From Desulfobulbus propionicus (GTDB lineage: Bacteria; Desulfobacterota; Desulfobulbia; Desulfobulbales; Desulfobulbaceae): 64,000 nucleotides of DNA. The translations under genes were made by a program, and so were the position numbers. Every line of letters begins with the position of its first letter. The stretch's first letter is position 1. Shown piece after piece: positions 54,525 through 64,000 of this stretch. The stretch is taken from positions 62,001 to 126,000 of the forward strand of contig PDQK01000026.1 in NCBI GenBank assembly GCA_002746685.1. The letters are read 5' to 3'. The notes beneath the pieces were generated by a model. It made no database searches. It was not told the origin of the DNA and saw nothing but the letters and a program-made list of their open reading frames with translations.

Positions 54525-56027
54525 ATGACCATTGCTGCAACTGATACCCCTGTCATAAGCCTGAAAGGGATTTCCAAATCCTTTGGCGCTGTCCAGGCCA
54601 ATAAAGACATCACCCTGGATATTCATCAAGGAAGGATTTTAGCGCTGCTTGGTGAAAATGGTGCTGGTAAGTCTACCCTGATGTCCATTCTGGCCGGTCA
54701 GTTGCAACCGGACAGTGGGACCATTGCGTTGCATGGTCAGTCCACCTCCTTTACCACCACGGAAAAGGCGATCCAAAGCGGGATCGGCATGGTGTATCAG
54801 CATTTCAAGCTGGTGGAAGCCATGACCGTTGCAGAAAACGTGTTTTTAGGAGTTGGTGAAAAACTGTGGATGCGCCACCAGCAGATGAACCAGGAGGTGC
54901 GTGAGCTGGCTGACACCTATGGCATGTCTGTTGATCCTGAGGCTGTGGTGGCGGATCTTTCCATGGGAGAAAAGCAGCAGGTGGAAATTTTGAAGCTCCT
55001 CCACCGCAAAAGCTCTATTCTTATTTTTGATGAGCCCACTGCTGTTTTGACTCCCACAGAATCCGAAGCCTTATTTGCCACCATGCGCCAGATGGTGGAG
55101 ATGGGGAAGGCTATTGTGTTTATCAGCCATAAGCTTGAGGAGGTGCTGTCCCTGGCCGATGATATCGCGATTCTCAAGCGCGGTGCAGTGATTGACCAAT
55201 TGAGCGCCTCTCAGGTGACCTCAACCGCTGAATTGGCCGAGCGAATGGTGGGCAGGGCGGTTTTGCTCCAGGTGGAAAAAGAGCCCATGGAGCCGCGCCA
55301 GATCGTGCTCAAGGTGGAAGCGTTGAGCGGTAAAGGCATGGACAATATTGTCTTTGAGGTCCGCCAGGGTGAGGTGCTGGGGATTGTCGGGGTGGCCGGA
55401 AACGGCCAAAAACCATTGGTGGAAACCATCTGTGGACTGAGTGCACCTGAACAGGGTGCTGTGCGGCTGCTGGGGATGGAGTGGAAGCGTTTTTTCTCTA
55501 AACAGAACTGGGAGCAGACTCTGAGCTATATTCCTGAAGATCGTCAGGGATTAGCCACCTGCCCAGGGTTAAATTTGCTTGATAATTTTCTTTTGACCAC
55601 CAGAGGCGGTTTCGTTAAAGGGCCATGGTTACAGAAGCAGCGAGCTGTGGGGATTGCTGATGAGTTGATTAAAAAGTTTGATATCAGGCCGCCTGACCTG
55701 GGTGCGCTGGCCTGGCAGCTTTCCGGCGGAAACCTCCAGAAAATGGTACTGGCCCGGGAGTTTTATCGTCGTCCGCGGCTCATTGTAGCTGAGCAACCAA
55801 CCCAGGGACTTGATATTGCTGCAGCAGAAGATGTATGGAACCTGCTTATGAAGGCACGTGAACAGGCTGGTATTTTACTTGTTACAGGTGATCTTTCCGA
55901 GGCTCTGACCCTTTCAGATCGGATTGGCGTCATGTATAGCGGTACAGTGGTGGCCACCTTCAGTGCCACTGATCAAAAGATGATTGATAAGATTCCGCAG
56001 ATGATGGCGGGTCTGTCTCCACAGTAA
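54525..56027 (+). CDS. Nucleoside ABC transporter, double ATPase
   Basis: 500-residue ATP-binding subunit with two ABC domains in tandem, as in sugar and BMP-type nucleoside importers. Domain 1: Walker A 'GENGAGKSTLMSIL', signature 'LSMGEKQQVEILKLL', Walker B 'ILIFDEPTAVLTP'. Domain 2: a changed Walker A 'GVAGNGQKPLVETI' and signature 'LSGGNLQKMVLAREF', with 'AEQPTQGLDIAAAEDVWNLL'. Substitution of the second Walker A is normal for this family. The start lies three bases past gpt; last gene of the operon. Confidence 0.94.
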   Translation: MTIAATDTPVISLKGISKSFGAVQANKDITLDIHQGRILALLGENGAGKSTLMSILAGQLQPDSGTIALHGQSTSFTTTEKAIQSGIGMVYQHFKLVEAMTVAENVFLGVGEKLWMRHQQMNQEVRELADTYGMSVDPEAVVADLSMGEKQQVEILKLLHRKSSILIFDEPTAVLTPTESEALFATMRQMVEMGKAIVFISHKLEEVLSLADDIAILKRGAVIDQLSASQVTSTAELAERMVGRAVLLQVEKEPMEPRQIVLKVEALSGKGMDNIVFEVRQGEVLGIVGVAGNGQKPLVETICGLSAPEQGAVRLLGMEWKRFFSKQNWEQTLSYIPEDRQGLATCPGLNLLDNFLLTTRGGFVKGPWLQKQRAVGIADELIKKFDIRPPDLGALAWQLSGGNLQKMVLAREFYRRPRLIVAEQPTQGLDIAAAEDVWNLLMKAREQAGILLVTGDLSEALTLSDRIGVMYSGTVVATFSATDQKMIDKIPQMMAGLSPQ

Positions 56028-56130
56028 CCCCCATGGCTGGCCCAGATATGCCTACCCACAAACGAACAATGGATGTATCAGCTTGGGGCATAAAACTCTT
56101 CCCACAGAGAAACTTTTTTAAGGGGGCATT

Positions 56131-56685
56131 ATGATTTTACCGTATCGAGATTACGAACCCAAAGCAGGAAAAAATGCCTGGGTAGCACCTAACGCTACCT
56201 TTATCGGAGATGTGGAGATTGGCGAGGACGTATCCCTCTGGTTTGGAACGGTTGCCCGGGGCGATGTCCATTCCATTAAAATTGGTGCACGCACCAATAT
56301 CCAGGACAACTGCTTACTCCATACCACAGGACATGAGAGCGAGGTGCGCTCTCTGGAAAAAGGTCACCCAACCATCGTTGGCAACGAGGTGACCGTTGGA
56401 CATAATGTCATCCTTCATGGCTGCACCGTTGGTAACCTGTGTCTGATCGGCATGGGAGCCATCATCCTGGACGGCTCAGTGATTGGAGATGAGTCTATTG
56501 TGGGTGCGGGTGCTGTGGTAACTGGCGGCAAAGTATTCCCACCCCGTTCACTCATCCTGGGATCCCCGGCAAAGGCAGTGAAAGAGATTACCGATGCCCA
56601 GGTAGAAGGATTTCGTGCATCCTGGAAACGGTACGTTGAGCTAAAAAATGAATATATGCAGGCAGGGATAGGGCACTGCCTCTAA
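56131..56685 (+). CDS. Gamma-carbonic anhydrase-like hexapeptide protein
   Basis: 184 residues forming a left-handed beta helix of hexapeptide repeats, of the YrdA/CaiE/PaaY type related to archaeal gamma carbonic anhydrase. The zinc-ligand histidines are visible in 'CLLHTTG', 'VTVGHNVILHG', and the arginine/aspartate pair in 'VARGDVHSIKIGARTNIQDN' is present. The C-terminal helix 'FRASWKRYVELKNEYM' caps the trimer. Many homologues lack measurable activity, so enzymatic function is only likely. Good GGGGG-containing site before the ATG. Confidence 0.9.
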   Translation: MILPYRDYEPKAGKNAWVAPNATFIGDVEIGEDVSLWFGTVARGDVHSIKIGARTNIQDNCLLHTTGHESEVRSLEKGHPTIVGNEVTVGHNVILHGCTVGNLCLIGMGAIILDGSVIGDESIVGAGAVVTGGKVFPPRSLILGSPAKAVKEITDAQVEGFRASWKRYVELKNEYMQAGIGHCL

Positions 56686-56725
56686 TAACGCACTTTAATT
56701 CTTGAATCCCCTGCACAGGGTACTG

Positions 56726-57022
56726 CTATACAGTAACAATACTATTTTCTTCGCCAAACTCATTTGCTGCATAGCCATCAGCCTCATGTTCGTTCACCCA
56801 GATGTTGCCATCCAGCACGTAACGAAAGAGATAGGACGTACCCGCTGGCAGTGATATTGTTGCGGAGAAACTGCCATCCTTGAGTTTTTTCATGGGTGTT
56901 GCTTCCAGCGACCACGCATTAAATTCGCCAGCCACTGTAGCGCTTTCAGCGCTCTCTTCATTGGCATACTTAAAGGTTACCCGACAGATTTTTCCTGTTT
57001 TTGAATAGTTTTTTTTTAACAT
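56726..57022 (-). CDS. Glycogen-binding (CBM48-like) single-domain protein
   Basis: 98 residues that are almost entirely one E-set/CBM48 glycogen-binding module: 'CRVTFKYANEESAESATVAGEFNAW', 'PMKKLKDGSFSATISLPAGTSYLFRYVLDGNIWVNE' and 'NSIVTV'. The same module precedes isoamylase and AMPK-beta domains, but here it stands alone, as in several deltaproteobacterial small proteins. Probably binds glycogen or a phosphosugar polymer, or acts as an adaptor. Monocistronic, divergent from the U32 gene. Confidence 0.85.
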   Translation of the reverse strand: MLKKNYSKTGKICRVTFKYANEESAESATVAGEFNAWSLEATPMKKLKDGSFSATISLPAGTSYLFRYVLDGNIWVNEHEADGYAANEFGEENSIVTV

Positions 57023-57183
57023 TTTTCCACCGTTAAAGAGGTTAAAAATGGCAAGAGAATGTGTATGTAATTCTTCGAGGCTTTTTATCCATGAACTGTA
57101 GAGTAAGTTAAGAAATAGGTCAATTTGATATTGTCCTTTTTTTGACTTTTCGAATAGCTATGAACATGAGCAATTACAACACC

Positions 57184-58425
57184 ATGAAAATCCCGGAGCT
57201 CCTTGCACCGGCTGGAAGCTTTGAAAAACTGGTCACTGCTGTTCACTACGGTGCCGATGCCGTCTATCTGGGTGGTAGACTCTTCAGTCTCCGTGCCCGA
57301 GCAGGCAATTTTGATTATGAGGGCATTGACCGGGCTGTTCAGTATGCCCATCAACACAACGTAAAGGTATATGTAACCGTCAACATCTTTGCCCATAACA
57401 ATGATCTTGCAGAAATGGAAGCCTATCTGCGTGAGCTGCAGGATTTACAGGTAGATGGGATTATTGTGGCAGACCCGGGAGTGCTTGCCATCGCGCAAAA
57501 AGTTACTCCAAAGCTTCCTGTTCACCTTTCAACCCAGGCAAACGTCACCAATGCAGCCAGTGCAGCCTTTTGGAGCGCTCAAGGTGTTTCCCGTCTTAAC
57601 CTGGCCCGCGAGCTTGGTTATAAGGAGATGAAAGAGATTCGTGTTCAGGTGGATACCGAGTTGGAAATTTTTGTCCATGGAGCTCTCTGCATCTCCTATT
57701 CCGGACGCTGTATGCTCAGTAATTATATGACAGGCCGGGATGCCAATAAGGGTGACTGTGCCCATCCGTGCCGCTATTCCTACAAGCTGGTGGAGGAGAA
57801 GCGACCAGGTGAGTATTTTCCCGTTGAAGAGGATGAACGAGGTACCTATATCTTTAACTCCAAGGATCTCTGTTTACTCCCCCGTTTGCCCAAGCTGCTA
57901 GAAGTAGGTGCAGACTCGCTGAAAATTGAAGGTCGGATGAAGTCCATGGGCTATGTTGGCAGTGTTGTCAGGCTCTACAGAACGGCCCTTGATTGGATCA
58001 AGGAACAGCTTTTTTTGGGTAACACCCTTGAGAACATGGTTTTGCCGGAGATTTTTCATAACGAAATAAATAAGATTGGTACCCGTGGAGCCACGGAGAA
58101 TTTTTTTGAGTCCCACCCTTCATCTGAGGATATGCTTTATGATACAATGCGAATAGCGCAGGGATTTGCACCGGCAGGTATCGTACGCGAGGTCAGTCCG
58201 TTGGTGATTGAAGCACGCAACGTTCTTGAGAAGGGGGACACTGTGGAATATCTGCCCACAGATACTATTGAACCAATAACGGTTCAGGTAGTCAATATGG
58301 TCGGTCGGGACGGTGTGGATGTGCAGCGGGCTAACCCTGGCAACATTGTTAGGCTGCAGACCGAACCAAAAATACCTGGAGTAGAAAAAAACAGCATTGT
58401 ACGAAAAAATATAGCACCATTATGA
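57184..58425 (+). CDS. U32-family peptidase-like (tRNA/rRNA hydroxylation type)
   Basis: 413 residues from the ATG at 57184; the ATG at 57160 is also possible as no ribosome site decides. U32 family features: 'PELLAPAGSFEKLVTAVHYGADAVYLGG', 'VTVNIFAHNNDL', 'GIIVADPGVLAIA', 'LSTQANVTNA' and the U32 signature 'EIFVHGALCISYSGRCMLSNYMTGRDANKGDCAHPCRYSYKL', whose four cysteines bind a 4Fe-4S cluster in characterised members. Relatives (TrhP, RlhA) hydroxylate RNA bases with prephenate, and UbiU/UbiV hydroxylate quinones. Overlaps the next gene by four bases. Confidence 0.87.
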   Translation: MKIPELLAPAGSFEKLVTAVHYGADAVYLGGRLFSLRARAGNFDYEGIDRAVQYAHQHNVKVYVTVNIFAHNNDLAEMEAYLRELQDLQVDGIIVADPGVLAIAQKVTPKLPVHLSTQANVTNAASAAFWSAQGVSRLNLARELGYKEMKEIRVQVDTELEIFVHGALCISYSGRCMLSNYMTGRDANKGDCAHPCRYSYKLVEEKRPGEYFPVEEDERGTYIFNSKDLCLLPRLPKLLEVGADSLKIEGRMKSMGYVGSVVRLYRTALDWIKEQLFLGNTLENMVLPEIFHNEINKIGTRGATENFFESHPSSEDMLYDTMRIAQGFAPAGIVREVSPLVIEARNVLEKGDTVEYLPTDTIEPITVQVVNMVGRDGVDVQRANPGNIVRLQTEPKIPGVEKNSIVRKNIAPL

Positions 58426-59495
58426 AATCGCTCTTTGATGTAGCTTTTCTTCCTGATTCCACCTACGTGGAGTACCTGATAAGCTGCCAGGAAGATTTAG
58501 ACAGCGTTCACTTCCGATTGTTTGATGGGCTGCACTTAGACAGCCGTATTGTCCTGGATGGGGTGCACCCCAACGAAAACGTCTTTTCCCAACTCAGTAA
58601 ACTCAATGGGCCGAAAAGATATGCCCTGCTCAACAGCAGGTTTTATAATCCGCAGCTACTGGCTGGATCAGACGGTATCAAACCCATTGTAAAGGCTTTA
58701 CGTGAGGCGTTGGAGCGAGACGTTATTGATGGTATCATCTATTGTGATCACTATCTTTTGGAGTGTATTTCCAGTCAGGCTCCAGATGTAGCATCTGCCC
58801 TGGAAGCAGTACCTGGGGTCAATTTCATGCTCGATTCGTTTGCCAAAATTGAAGCACAACTGACCTACATTTCGTTGACCAGGTTTAAGCGACCAACCAA
58901 AATTATCCTGGATCGGTCACTGAATCGAGATCTGGACCGGCTGGCAGATGTGGCGCTCAACGTGCATACCCAGTATCCTGGTATCCGCATTGAATCTTTA
59001 GCAAACGAAGGGTGTCTTGCTCACTGCCCGTATAAGTTGGCTCATGATTCCTATATTGCCTTGGCCAATATGAACGGAGCAAAAACACCCCTTCGCTTTA
59101 ACGAACGTGTCGGCTGTAAAAGTCTGTTTGAGCGGGAACCGTACCGCATCATGCTTTCGCCTTTTATCCGGCCTGAGGATATTGAGCTGTATTATTACCA
59201 TATAGACACCATCAAGCTGTGCGGTCGTGAACTGGGAGTAGATTTCCTTAAGAGGGTTATCCAGGCCTACCGCAACCGCCAATATGATGGTAACCTGTTG
59301 GACCTGCTTGATGCCACCAACTGGCTGGCCGACAAGCTCTATCTCGACAACTCCTCCCTTTCCTTTGATTTTGCCAACACCATGTCGCTCTGTGATGGAC
59401 GTTGCGAAAAATGTGGCTTTTGTAAAGACATGTTTGAGTTGGTGGCCCACTGGCTGCCGCTTTCGCTTCCCGATTATCGACAAGCTGTCAATTGA
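58422..59495 (+). CDS. Cysteine-rich partner protein of the U32 enzyme
   Basis: 357 residues, translationally coupled to the U32 gene by an ATGA overlap. Probably a barrel with 'GVNFMLDSFAKIEAQLTYI' and 'IESLANEGCLAHCPYKLAHDSYIA', where the C-x-x-x-C resembles the U32 cluster region. A second cysteine group lies at the end ('CDGRCEKCGFCKDMF'), which may bind another iron-sulfur cluster. I recognise the general type (a U32-associated hypothetical protein) but not a function; a two-protein hydroxylase complex is a fair guess. Confidence 0.72.
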   Translation: MKSLFDVAFLPDSTYVEYLISCQEDLDSVHFRLFDGLHLDSRIVLDGVHPNENVFSQLSKLNGPKRYALLNSRFYNPQLLAGSDGIKPIVKALREALERDVIDGIIYCDHYLLECISSQAPDVASALEAVPGVNFMLDSFAKIEAQLTYISLTRFKRPTKIILDRSLNRDLDRLADVALNVHTQYPGIRIESLANEGCLAHCPYKLAHDSYIALANMNGAKTPLRFNERVGCKSLFEREPYRIMLSPFIRPEDIELYYYHIDTIKLCGRELGVDFLKRVIQAYRNRQYDGNLLDLLDATNWLADKLYLDNSSLSFDFANTMSLCDGRCEKCGFCKDMFELVAHWLPLSLPDYRQAVN

Positions 59496-59578
59496 CAGGC
59501 AGCACGACTACGGTTACTTTTTCTGTTGAGTAAACTTGAATACATGAGGCCGTAGTCGGCTAGTGGAGATAAAATCAG

Positions 59579-60163
59579 ATGGAATCTTTTGAACAATTAC
59601 TTGAGGTATCCACCTCAATTCATGGACATATATGTGCGGGACAGGTTATTGGTGTACGAATGGCCATGTGCGGACTTGAGCGGATTGGTATTGATGACCC
59701 CAAAGGTAAGGATCGCAAAAAGACCTACGTGCTGGTGGAGATTGATCGTTGCGCCACCGATGCCATTCAGTCGGTTACTGGCTGCAGTCTGGGTAAACGC
59801 TCCATGCGCTGGATCGACCACGGGGTTATGGCGGCCACATTTGTTAATCTGGAAACCGGCAAGGCGGTTCGGGTTACTGCCCGGGAAGAGTCGCGGGAGC
59901 TTTCAAAACAATACTGCCCTGAAATCCAGGAAAAGTATAAGCGCCAGCTTGAAGCGTATCGCATCATGCCGCTTGATGAGCTGTTCAGCTTTGAAGATGT
60001 GGAAGTGGAATTAGATGAGTGCGATATGCCGGGACGGCCAATCCGCAGGGTCCAGTGTGAAGAATGTGGCGACTGGGTGCAGGATTGCCGGGAAGTTACC
60101 CTGAAGGGCAAAACCTTGTGTCGAGGCTGCGCAGAACACCGCTATTATAACGTCATCCAATAA
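59579..60163 (+). CDS. FmdE-family protein with C-terminal zinc ribbon
   Basis: 194 residues. The first 130 match the FmdE (formylmethanofuran dehydrogenase subunit E) domain: 'HGHICAGQVIGVRMAMCGLERIG', 'YVLVEIDRCATDAIQSVTGCSLGKRSMRW'. The C-terminus has a zinc-ribbon of two cysteine pairs ('CEECGDWV' and 'CRGCAEHRYY'). In sulfate reducers such proteins occur near molybdopterin or tungsten enzymes; their role is not established. No formylmethanofuran dehydrogenase genes are present here. It is the first of three closely spaced genes. Confidence 0.88.
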   Translation: MESFEQLLEVSTSIHGHICAGQVIGVRMAMCGLERIGIDDPKGKDRKKTYVLVEIDRCATDAIQSVTGCSLGKRSMRWIDHGVMAATFVNLETGKAVRVTAREESRELSKQYCPEIQEKYKRQLEAYRIMPLDELFSFEDVEVELDECDMPGRPIRRVQCEECGDWVQDCREVTLKGKTLCRGCAEHRYYNVIQ

Positions 60164-60171
60164 GGAACACC

Positions 60172-60525
60172 ATGTTTGTAAAAAAACTCCATGATATAGA
60201 AGCAGAAGCACTTCCCGTTGGTAAGGGAGTGAGCCGAAAAATGCTCATCAGTCCTGAAGAGGGGCCAAATTTTGCCATGCGGGTGTTTAGTATTGAGCCG
60301 GGTGGTGATATGCCCATGCACACCAACTCAGTAGAGCATGAGCAGTTTATTTTAAACGGTCGTGCCAAGGTTATCATGGGGGATAAAGAATTTGAGGTGG
60401 AAAAAGATGATGTGGTTCTTATTCCCCAAGGCGTTGCGCATAACTACACCACCATTGGCGATGAGCCTTTCGTCTTTATCTGCCTTATTCCCAATCAGGA
60501 AGATATTGTAGAAATTCTTGATTGA
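60172..60525 (+). CDS. Cupin-fold protein
   Basis: 117-residue single-domain cupin. Metal ligands of the two motifs are visible: 'MPMHTNSVEHEQFILNGRAKVIMG' (His, His, Glu) and 'IPQGVAHNYTTIGDEPF' (His). Starts 8 bases after the FmdE-like gene and is surely co-transcribed. Small cupins of this sort can be dioxygenases, isomerases or mere binding proteins; nothing here decides. Because the gene sits between FmdE-like and radical SAM genes, an anaerobic role is likely. Confidence 0.85.
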   Translation: MFVKKLHDIEAEALPVGKGVSRKMLISPEEGPNFAMRVFSIEPGGDMPMHTNSVEHEQFILNGRAKVIMGDKEFEVEKDDVVLIPQGVAHNYTTIGDEPFVFICLIPNQEDIVEILD

Positions 60526-60547
60526 GCTTCCACTGCTTATTTAAGAA

Positions 60548-61450
60548 GTGGTTCCCCGGATTCGTACGTTCAGTCATCATTGCCGTGAGCAATATGGACG
60601 TGCGGTGGGGAAAATCCCCTTGGATGTGGGGATACCCTGCCCCAACCGCCTAACGGGCGGATGCATTTATTGCCGTCCGGCAAGTTTTACTCCGCTGTGT
60701 CTTGATGCTGGAGATGATGTAAAGCGACAACTCCAGCTGGGAAAAGACCAGCTCATCAAGGGCCGTTTCAAGGCATATTTTGGCTATTTTCAGCAGGAGA
60801 CCGTTACGGCTTTACCTGCTGATCAGTTGTTCCCGCTGTTTGAAATGGTGCTGCAGGATAGCGGTTGCGTGGGACTTATCCTCTCCACCAGACCTGATTA
60901 TCTCTCCGCAGAGCTCATCCAACACCTTGCTCAGCTTACCAGGCAGGCAGAAAAAGAGTGTTTAGTTGAATTGGGCTTACAGTCCATGCATACCAAGAGT
61001 CTGCAACTGCTTAATCGCAACCATAGCCTGGATGATTTTGTAAGAGCAGCACAAGCGGTGAAAAAACATCCCCAGCTGCAGCTTGGAGCACACGTGATCT
61101 TCGGTATTCCAGGAGAATCGCAGCAGGAGATGCTTGATACAGTGGCCTTTGTCAGTGAGCTGGGAGTTGATGCCCTGAAGCTCCATCACCTGCAGGTCAT
61201 TGCTGAAACTCCACTCCACGATATGTATCTCAATGGTGAAGTGGAGCCTTTTACTCTGGATGGATACCTTGAGCTGCTCATGATGGTGTTGCCCATCATT
61301 CCACCAACCATCACGTTGCACAGGTTATGGTCCACCGCACATCCATCGCTGCTGGTGGCCCCAAAGTGGCATGTGTTAACTGGCCAGCTGAGCAGACTGC
61401 TGCAGGAAAAAATGGAAGCGCGTTCTCTCTTCCAGGGATGCGCACTTTAG
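60548..61450 (+). CDS. Radical SAM protein, YhcC/TIGR01212 type
   Basis: 300 residues. The radical SAM cluster cysteines lie in 'GIPCPNRLTGGCIYC', with the longer C-x12-C-x-x-C spacing typical of YhcC-like proteins. Other features: 'QQETVTALPADQL', 'LSTRPDYLSAEL', 'ELGLQSMHTKSLQLLNRNHS' and 'HVIFGIPGESQQEML'. The start is GTG at 60548. The reaction of the family is not established. It converges with the spermidine-synthase-like gene seven bases later. Confidence 0.88.
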   Translation: MVPRIRTFSHHCREQYGRAVGKIPLDVGIPCPNRLTGGCIYCRPASFTPLCLDAGDDVKRQLQLGKDQLIKGRFKAYFGYFQQETVTALPADQLFPLFEMVLQDSGCVGLILSTRPDYLSAELIQHLAQLTRQAEKECLVELGLQSMHTKSLQLLNRNHSLDDFVRAAQAVKKHPQLQLGAHVIFGIPGESQQEMLDTVAFVSELGVDALKLHHLQVIAETPLHDMYLNGEVEPFTLDGYLELLMMVLPIIPPTITLHRLWSTAHPSLLVAPKWHVLTGQLSRLLQEKMEARSLFQGCAL

Positions 61451-61457
61451 CAAAAAC

Positions 61458-62243
61458 TCAGGCAAACAGGTTGCGCCTGTTGGTCCGACGGAGCTTTTTG
61501 AAATATTTATGAAAAGGGAGCTGATAACGAGCTTCCAGAGCAGGTAACTGTTTACGGGCTTTTTTTATCACCTGCCTGGGATCATTATCTCGAAAACCAA
61601 ATACGATAGCGTTACTTCGTTTTTTCACTGCCAACTCCATGACCCGGTTAGCACAACTCTTTCGGATGGCGTGCAGACAGTTTTGAAAAAGCTCTGTATT
61701 CCCGTTCCACAGATTGACCGCGATAACGCCCTGGGCATCAAGCAGATCAAATATCCCGCGATAAAAATCCGCTACATATACAGGCGGTGCCATTGCGTCC
61801 TGGCTGAAGAGATCAATAAAGGCGATATGATAGGCGGTGTTCGGGGGGTGATTACAGATAAAGTCAACAGCATCCTGGTGATAGAGGGTGATTTGCTCAG
61901 TTTGCGGAAGGCCAAAATACTTTTTCGCCACCCGGATGACCTTTGCCTCCTTTTCAACAATATCCTGCTGCCCATCAGGATGGTGATGATGGAGAAAGTG
62001 GGCAATGGCTCCACCACCAAGGCCACAGAGGAGGAAGCGGCTGGGGGCAGGATGGAGCAACAGTGCTGTCATCATCCAGCGGGTATAGGCAAGCTGGAGC
62101 TTGTGGGGACAGTCAATATCCACACAACTCTGCCGTTCGTCACCGCCAAATCTGAGGCTGAGCAAGCTCCCCTCACCAGAAACCTCAAGCGGGTGGTCAC
62201 CGGTGCTGCCACGGTATACGATACGTTCTGATCCTGGTACCAT
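61458..62243 (-). CDS. Spermidine synthase-like methyltransferase-fold protein
   Basis: 261 residues with the polyamine synthase/SAM-fold glycine loop 'RFLLCGLGGGAIAHFLHHHHP' followed by 'DIVEKEAKVIRVAKKYFGLP' and 'DAVDFICNHPPNTAYHIAFIDLFSQDAM', a pattern seen in SpeE relatives. The usual N-terminal tetramerisation hairpin is short, and the D-S-S-D-P polyamine-site motif reads 'DLFSQDA', so true spermidine synthase activity is uncertain. Ends with a basic tail ('KKLRRTNRRN'). Lies downstream of the yajC terminator. Confidence 0.75.
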   Translation of the reverse strand: MVPGSERIVYRGSTGDHPLEVSGEGSLLSLRFGGDERQSCVDIDCPHKLQLAYTRWMMTALLLHPAPSRFLLCGLGGGAIAHFLHHHHPDGQQDIVEKEAKVIRVAKKYFGLPQTEQITLYHQDAVDFICNHPPNTAYHIAFIDLFSQDAMAPPVYVADFYRGIFDLLDAQGVIAVNLWNGNTELFQNCLHAIRKSCANRVMELAVKKRSNAIVFGFRDNDPRQVIKKARKQLPALEARYQLPFHKYFKKLRRTNRRNLFA

Positions 62244-62251
62244 GATAATGG

Positions 62252-62293
62252 ATAATAAAAAAAGCGACTTCAGGTCATCCCTGAAGCCGCTTT
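62252..62293 (-). terminator. Rho-independent terminator after yajC
   Basis: Arms 62261-62274 and 62280-62293 pair over 14 positions with one A-C mismatch around a five-base loop. On the minus strand a run of seven T residues follows (complement of 62257-62263, continuing as TTATTATCC). About 65 bases past the yajC stop. Confidence 0.85.
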
Positions 62294-62358
62294 ACAAGAA
62301 CAGCGCGAACAGTTCTACTTTTCATTCACGATGAAAGTCAGCATTTGCCACCGATGCC

Positions 62359-62697
62359 TCAACCCTTGGCTGGTGCTGCCTGCTTGTCACCGTCAGTAGC
62401 ATTACCCATGATGGAGCCGCGGTTTACCTTGATGCGCACGTTTTCAGCAACTTCAAGAGTAACAACAGTATCGGTAATCCCGGTGATTTGACCGTGAATA
62501 CCACCACCGGTGATCACCTTGTCGCCTTTTTTCAGGTTGGACAGGTAATTTTGGTGCTCTTTGGCTTTTTTCTGCTGAGGACGGATGAGCAGAAAGTAGA
62601 ACACTACAAAGATAAGGATAAGGGGAATAAATTGAGTCATACCAGCTGCCCCTCCTGCTACGGGAGCGGCGCCTTCTGCGTATGCAATTCCAGTCAT
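62359..62697 (-). CDS. yajC: Preprotein translocase subunit YajC
   Basis: Small accessory of the SecDF translocase complex. 112 residues from the ATG at 62697, behind GGAGG; an in-frame TTG five codons earlier sits inside that ribosome site and is ruled out. One hydrophobic helix ('FIPLILIFVVFYFLLIRPQQKKAKEHQ') is followed by the KOW-like 'LKKGDKVITGGGIHGQITGI'. A short glycine/alanine-rich N-terminus precedes the helix. It follows tgt, the common order; secD and secF are absent and a terminator follows, so the usual tgt-yajC-secDF series is broken here. Confidence 0.95.
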   Translation of the reverse strand: MTGIAYAEGAAPVAGGAAGMTQFIPLILIFVVFYFLLIRPQQKKAKEHQNYLSNLKKGDKVITGGGIHGQITGITDTVVTLEVAENVRIKVNRGSIMGNATDGDKQAAPAKG

Positions 62698-62724
62698 GGG
62701 GAAAACCTCCAAATTAAGTATAGG

Positions 62725-64000
<1,276 letters not shown>

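Overview
The window looks like a piece of chromosome from a strictly anaerobic, sulfur-metabolising member of the Desulfobacterota, most likely Desulfobulbales. This is inferred from gene content: a propionate-type methylmalonyl-CoA mutase operon, a complete Na+-translocating NADH:quinone oxidoreductase (Nqr), a YedE/TusA/DsrE sulfur-trafficking cassette, an oxygen-independent queuosine enzyme (QueH), a selenocysteine-containing ArsC-family protein and many c-di-GMP/HD-type signalling proteins. Gene density is high, and there is no prophage, insertion sequence or CRISPR array.

Layout. 1-4084 (minus): hisC (cut by the window edge), gatA, gatC, an HD-GYP response regulator and 5-formyl-THF cyclo-ligase. 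4145-6882: yedE facing left, and tusA plus three small DsrE/F/H-like genes facing right. 6918-15714: a serine hydrolase, then dnaN-gyrB-gyrA-gpsA, with the wreck of an asparaginase gene between dnaN and gyrB. 15893-18990: rdgB, queH, a NifA-type sigma-54 activator and two serine tRNA genes. 19242-24193 (minus): pilB/gspE-like ATPase, HDOD protein, the selenoprotein, bioF and bioG. 24315-31429 (minus): apbE-nqrABCDEF and an nqrM-like gene. 31966-34536: a two-SBP/GGDEF/hemerythrin sensor. 34565-39276: signal peptidase I, a small anchored protein, a ModF-like ABC protein, an FMN-dependent alpha-hydroxy-acid oxidase-like protein and a DUF2786 protein. 39533-46000 (minus): meaB, mutB and mutA behind two cobalamin riboswitches in tandem. 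46267-50681 (minus): a FIST-GGDEF-EAL protein and a DEAD-box helicase. 50950-56027: a nucleoside/purine ABC transporter operon with gpt inside it. 56131-61450: gamma carbonic anhydrase, a glycogen-binding-module protein, a U32 peptidase-like pair, FmdE-like, cupin and YhcC-like genes. 61458-63849 (minus): spermidine-synthase-like protein, yajC and tgt.

How the genes work together. The mut operon interconverts succinyl-CoA and methylmalonyl-CoA (propionate metabolism) and MeaB services its cobalamin. ApbE attaches FMN to NqrB and NqrC, so apbE-nqr-nqrM is a self-contained Na+-pump module. Gpt traps purine bases brought in by the BMP-type transporter. The most notable items are the tandem cobalamin riboswitches, each with its own terminator, ahead of a cobalamin-dependent enzyme; the selenoprotein read through an in-frame TGA; the asparaginase relic; the divergent sulfur-relay cassette; and the SBP-SBP-GGDEF-hemerythrin fusion.
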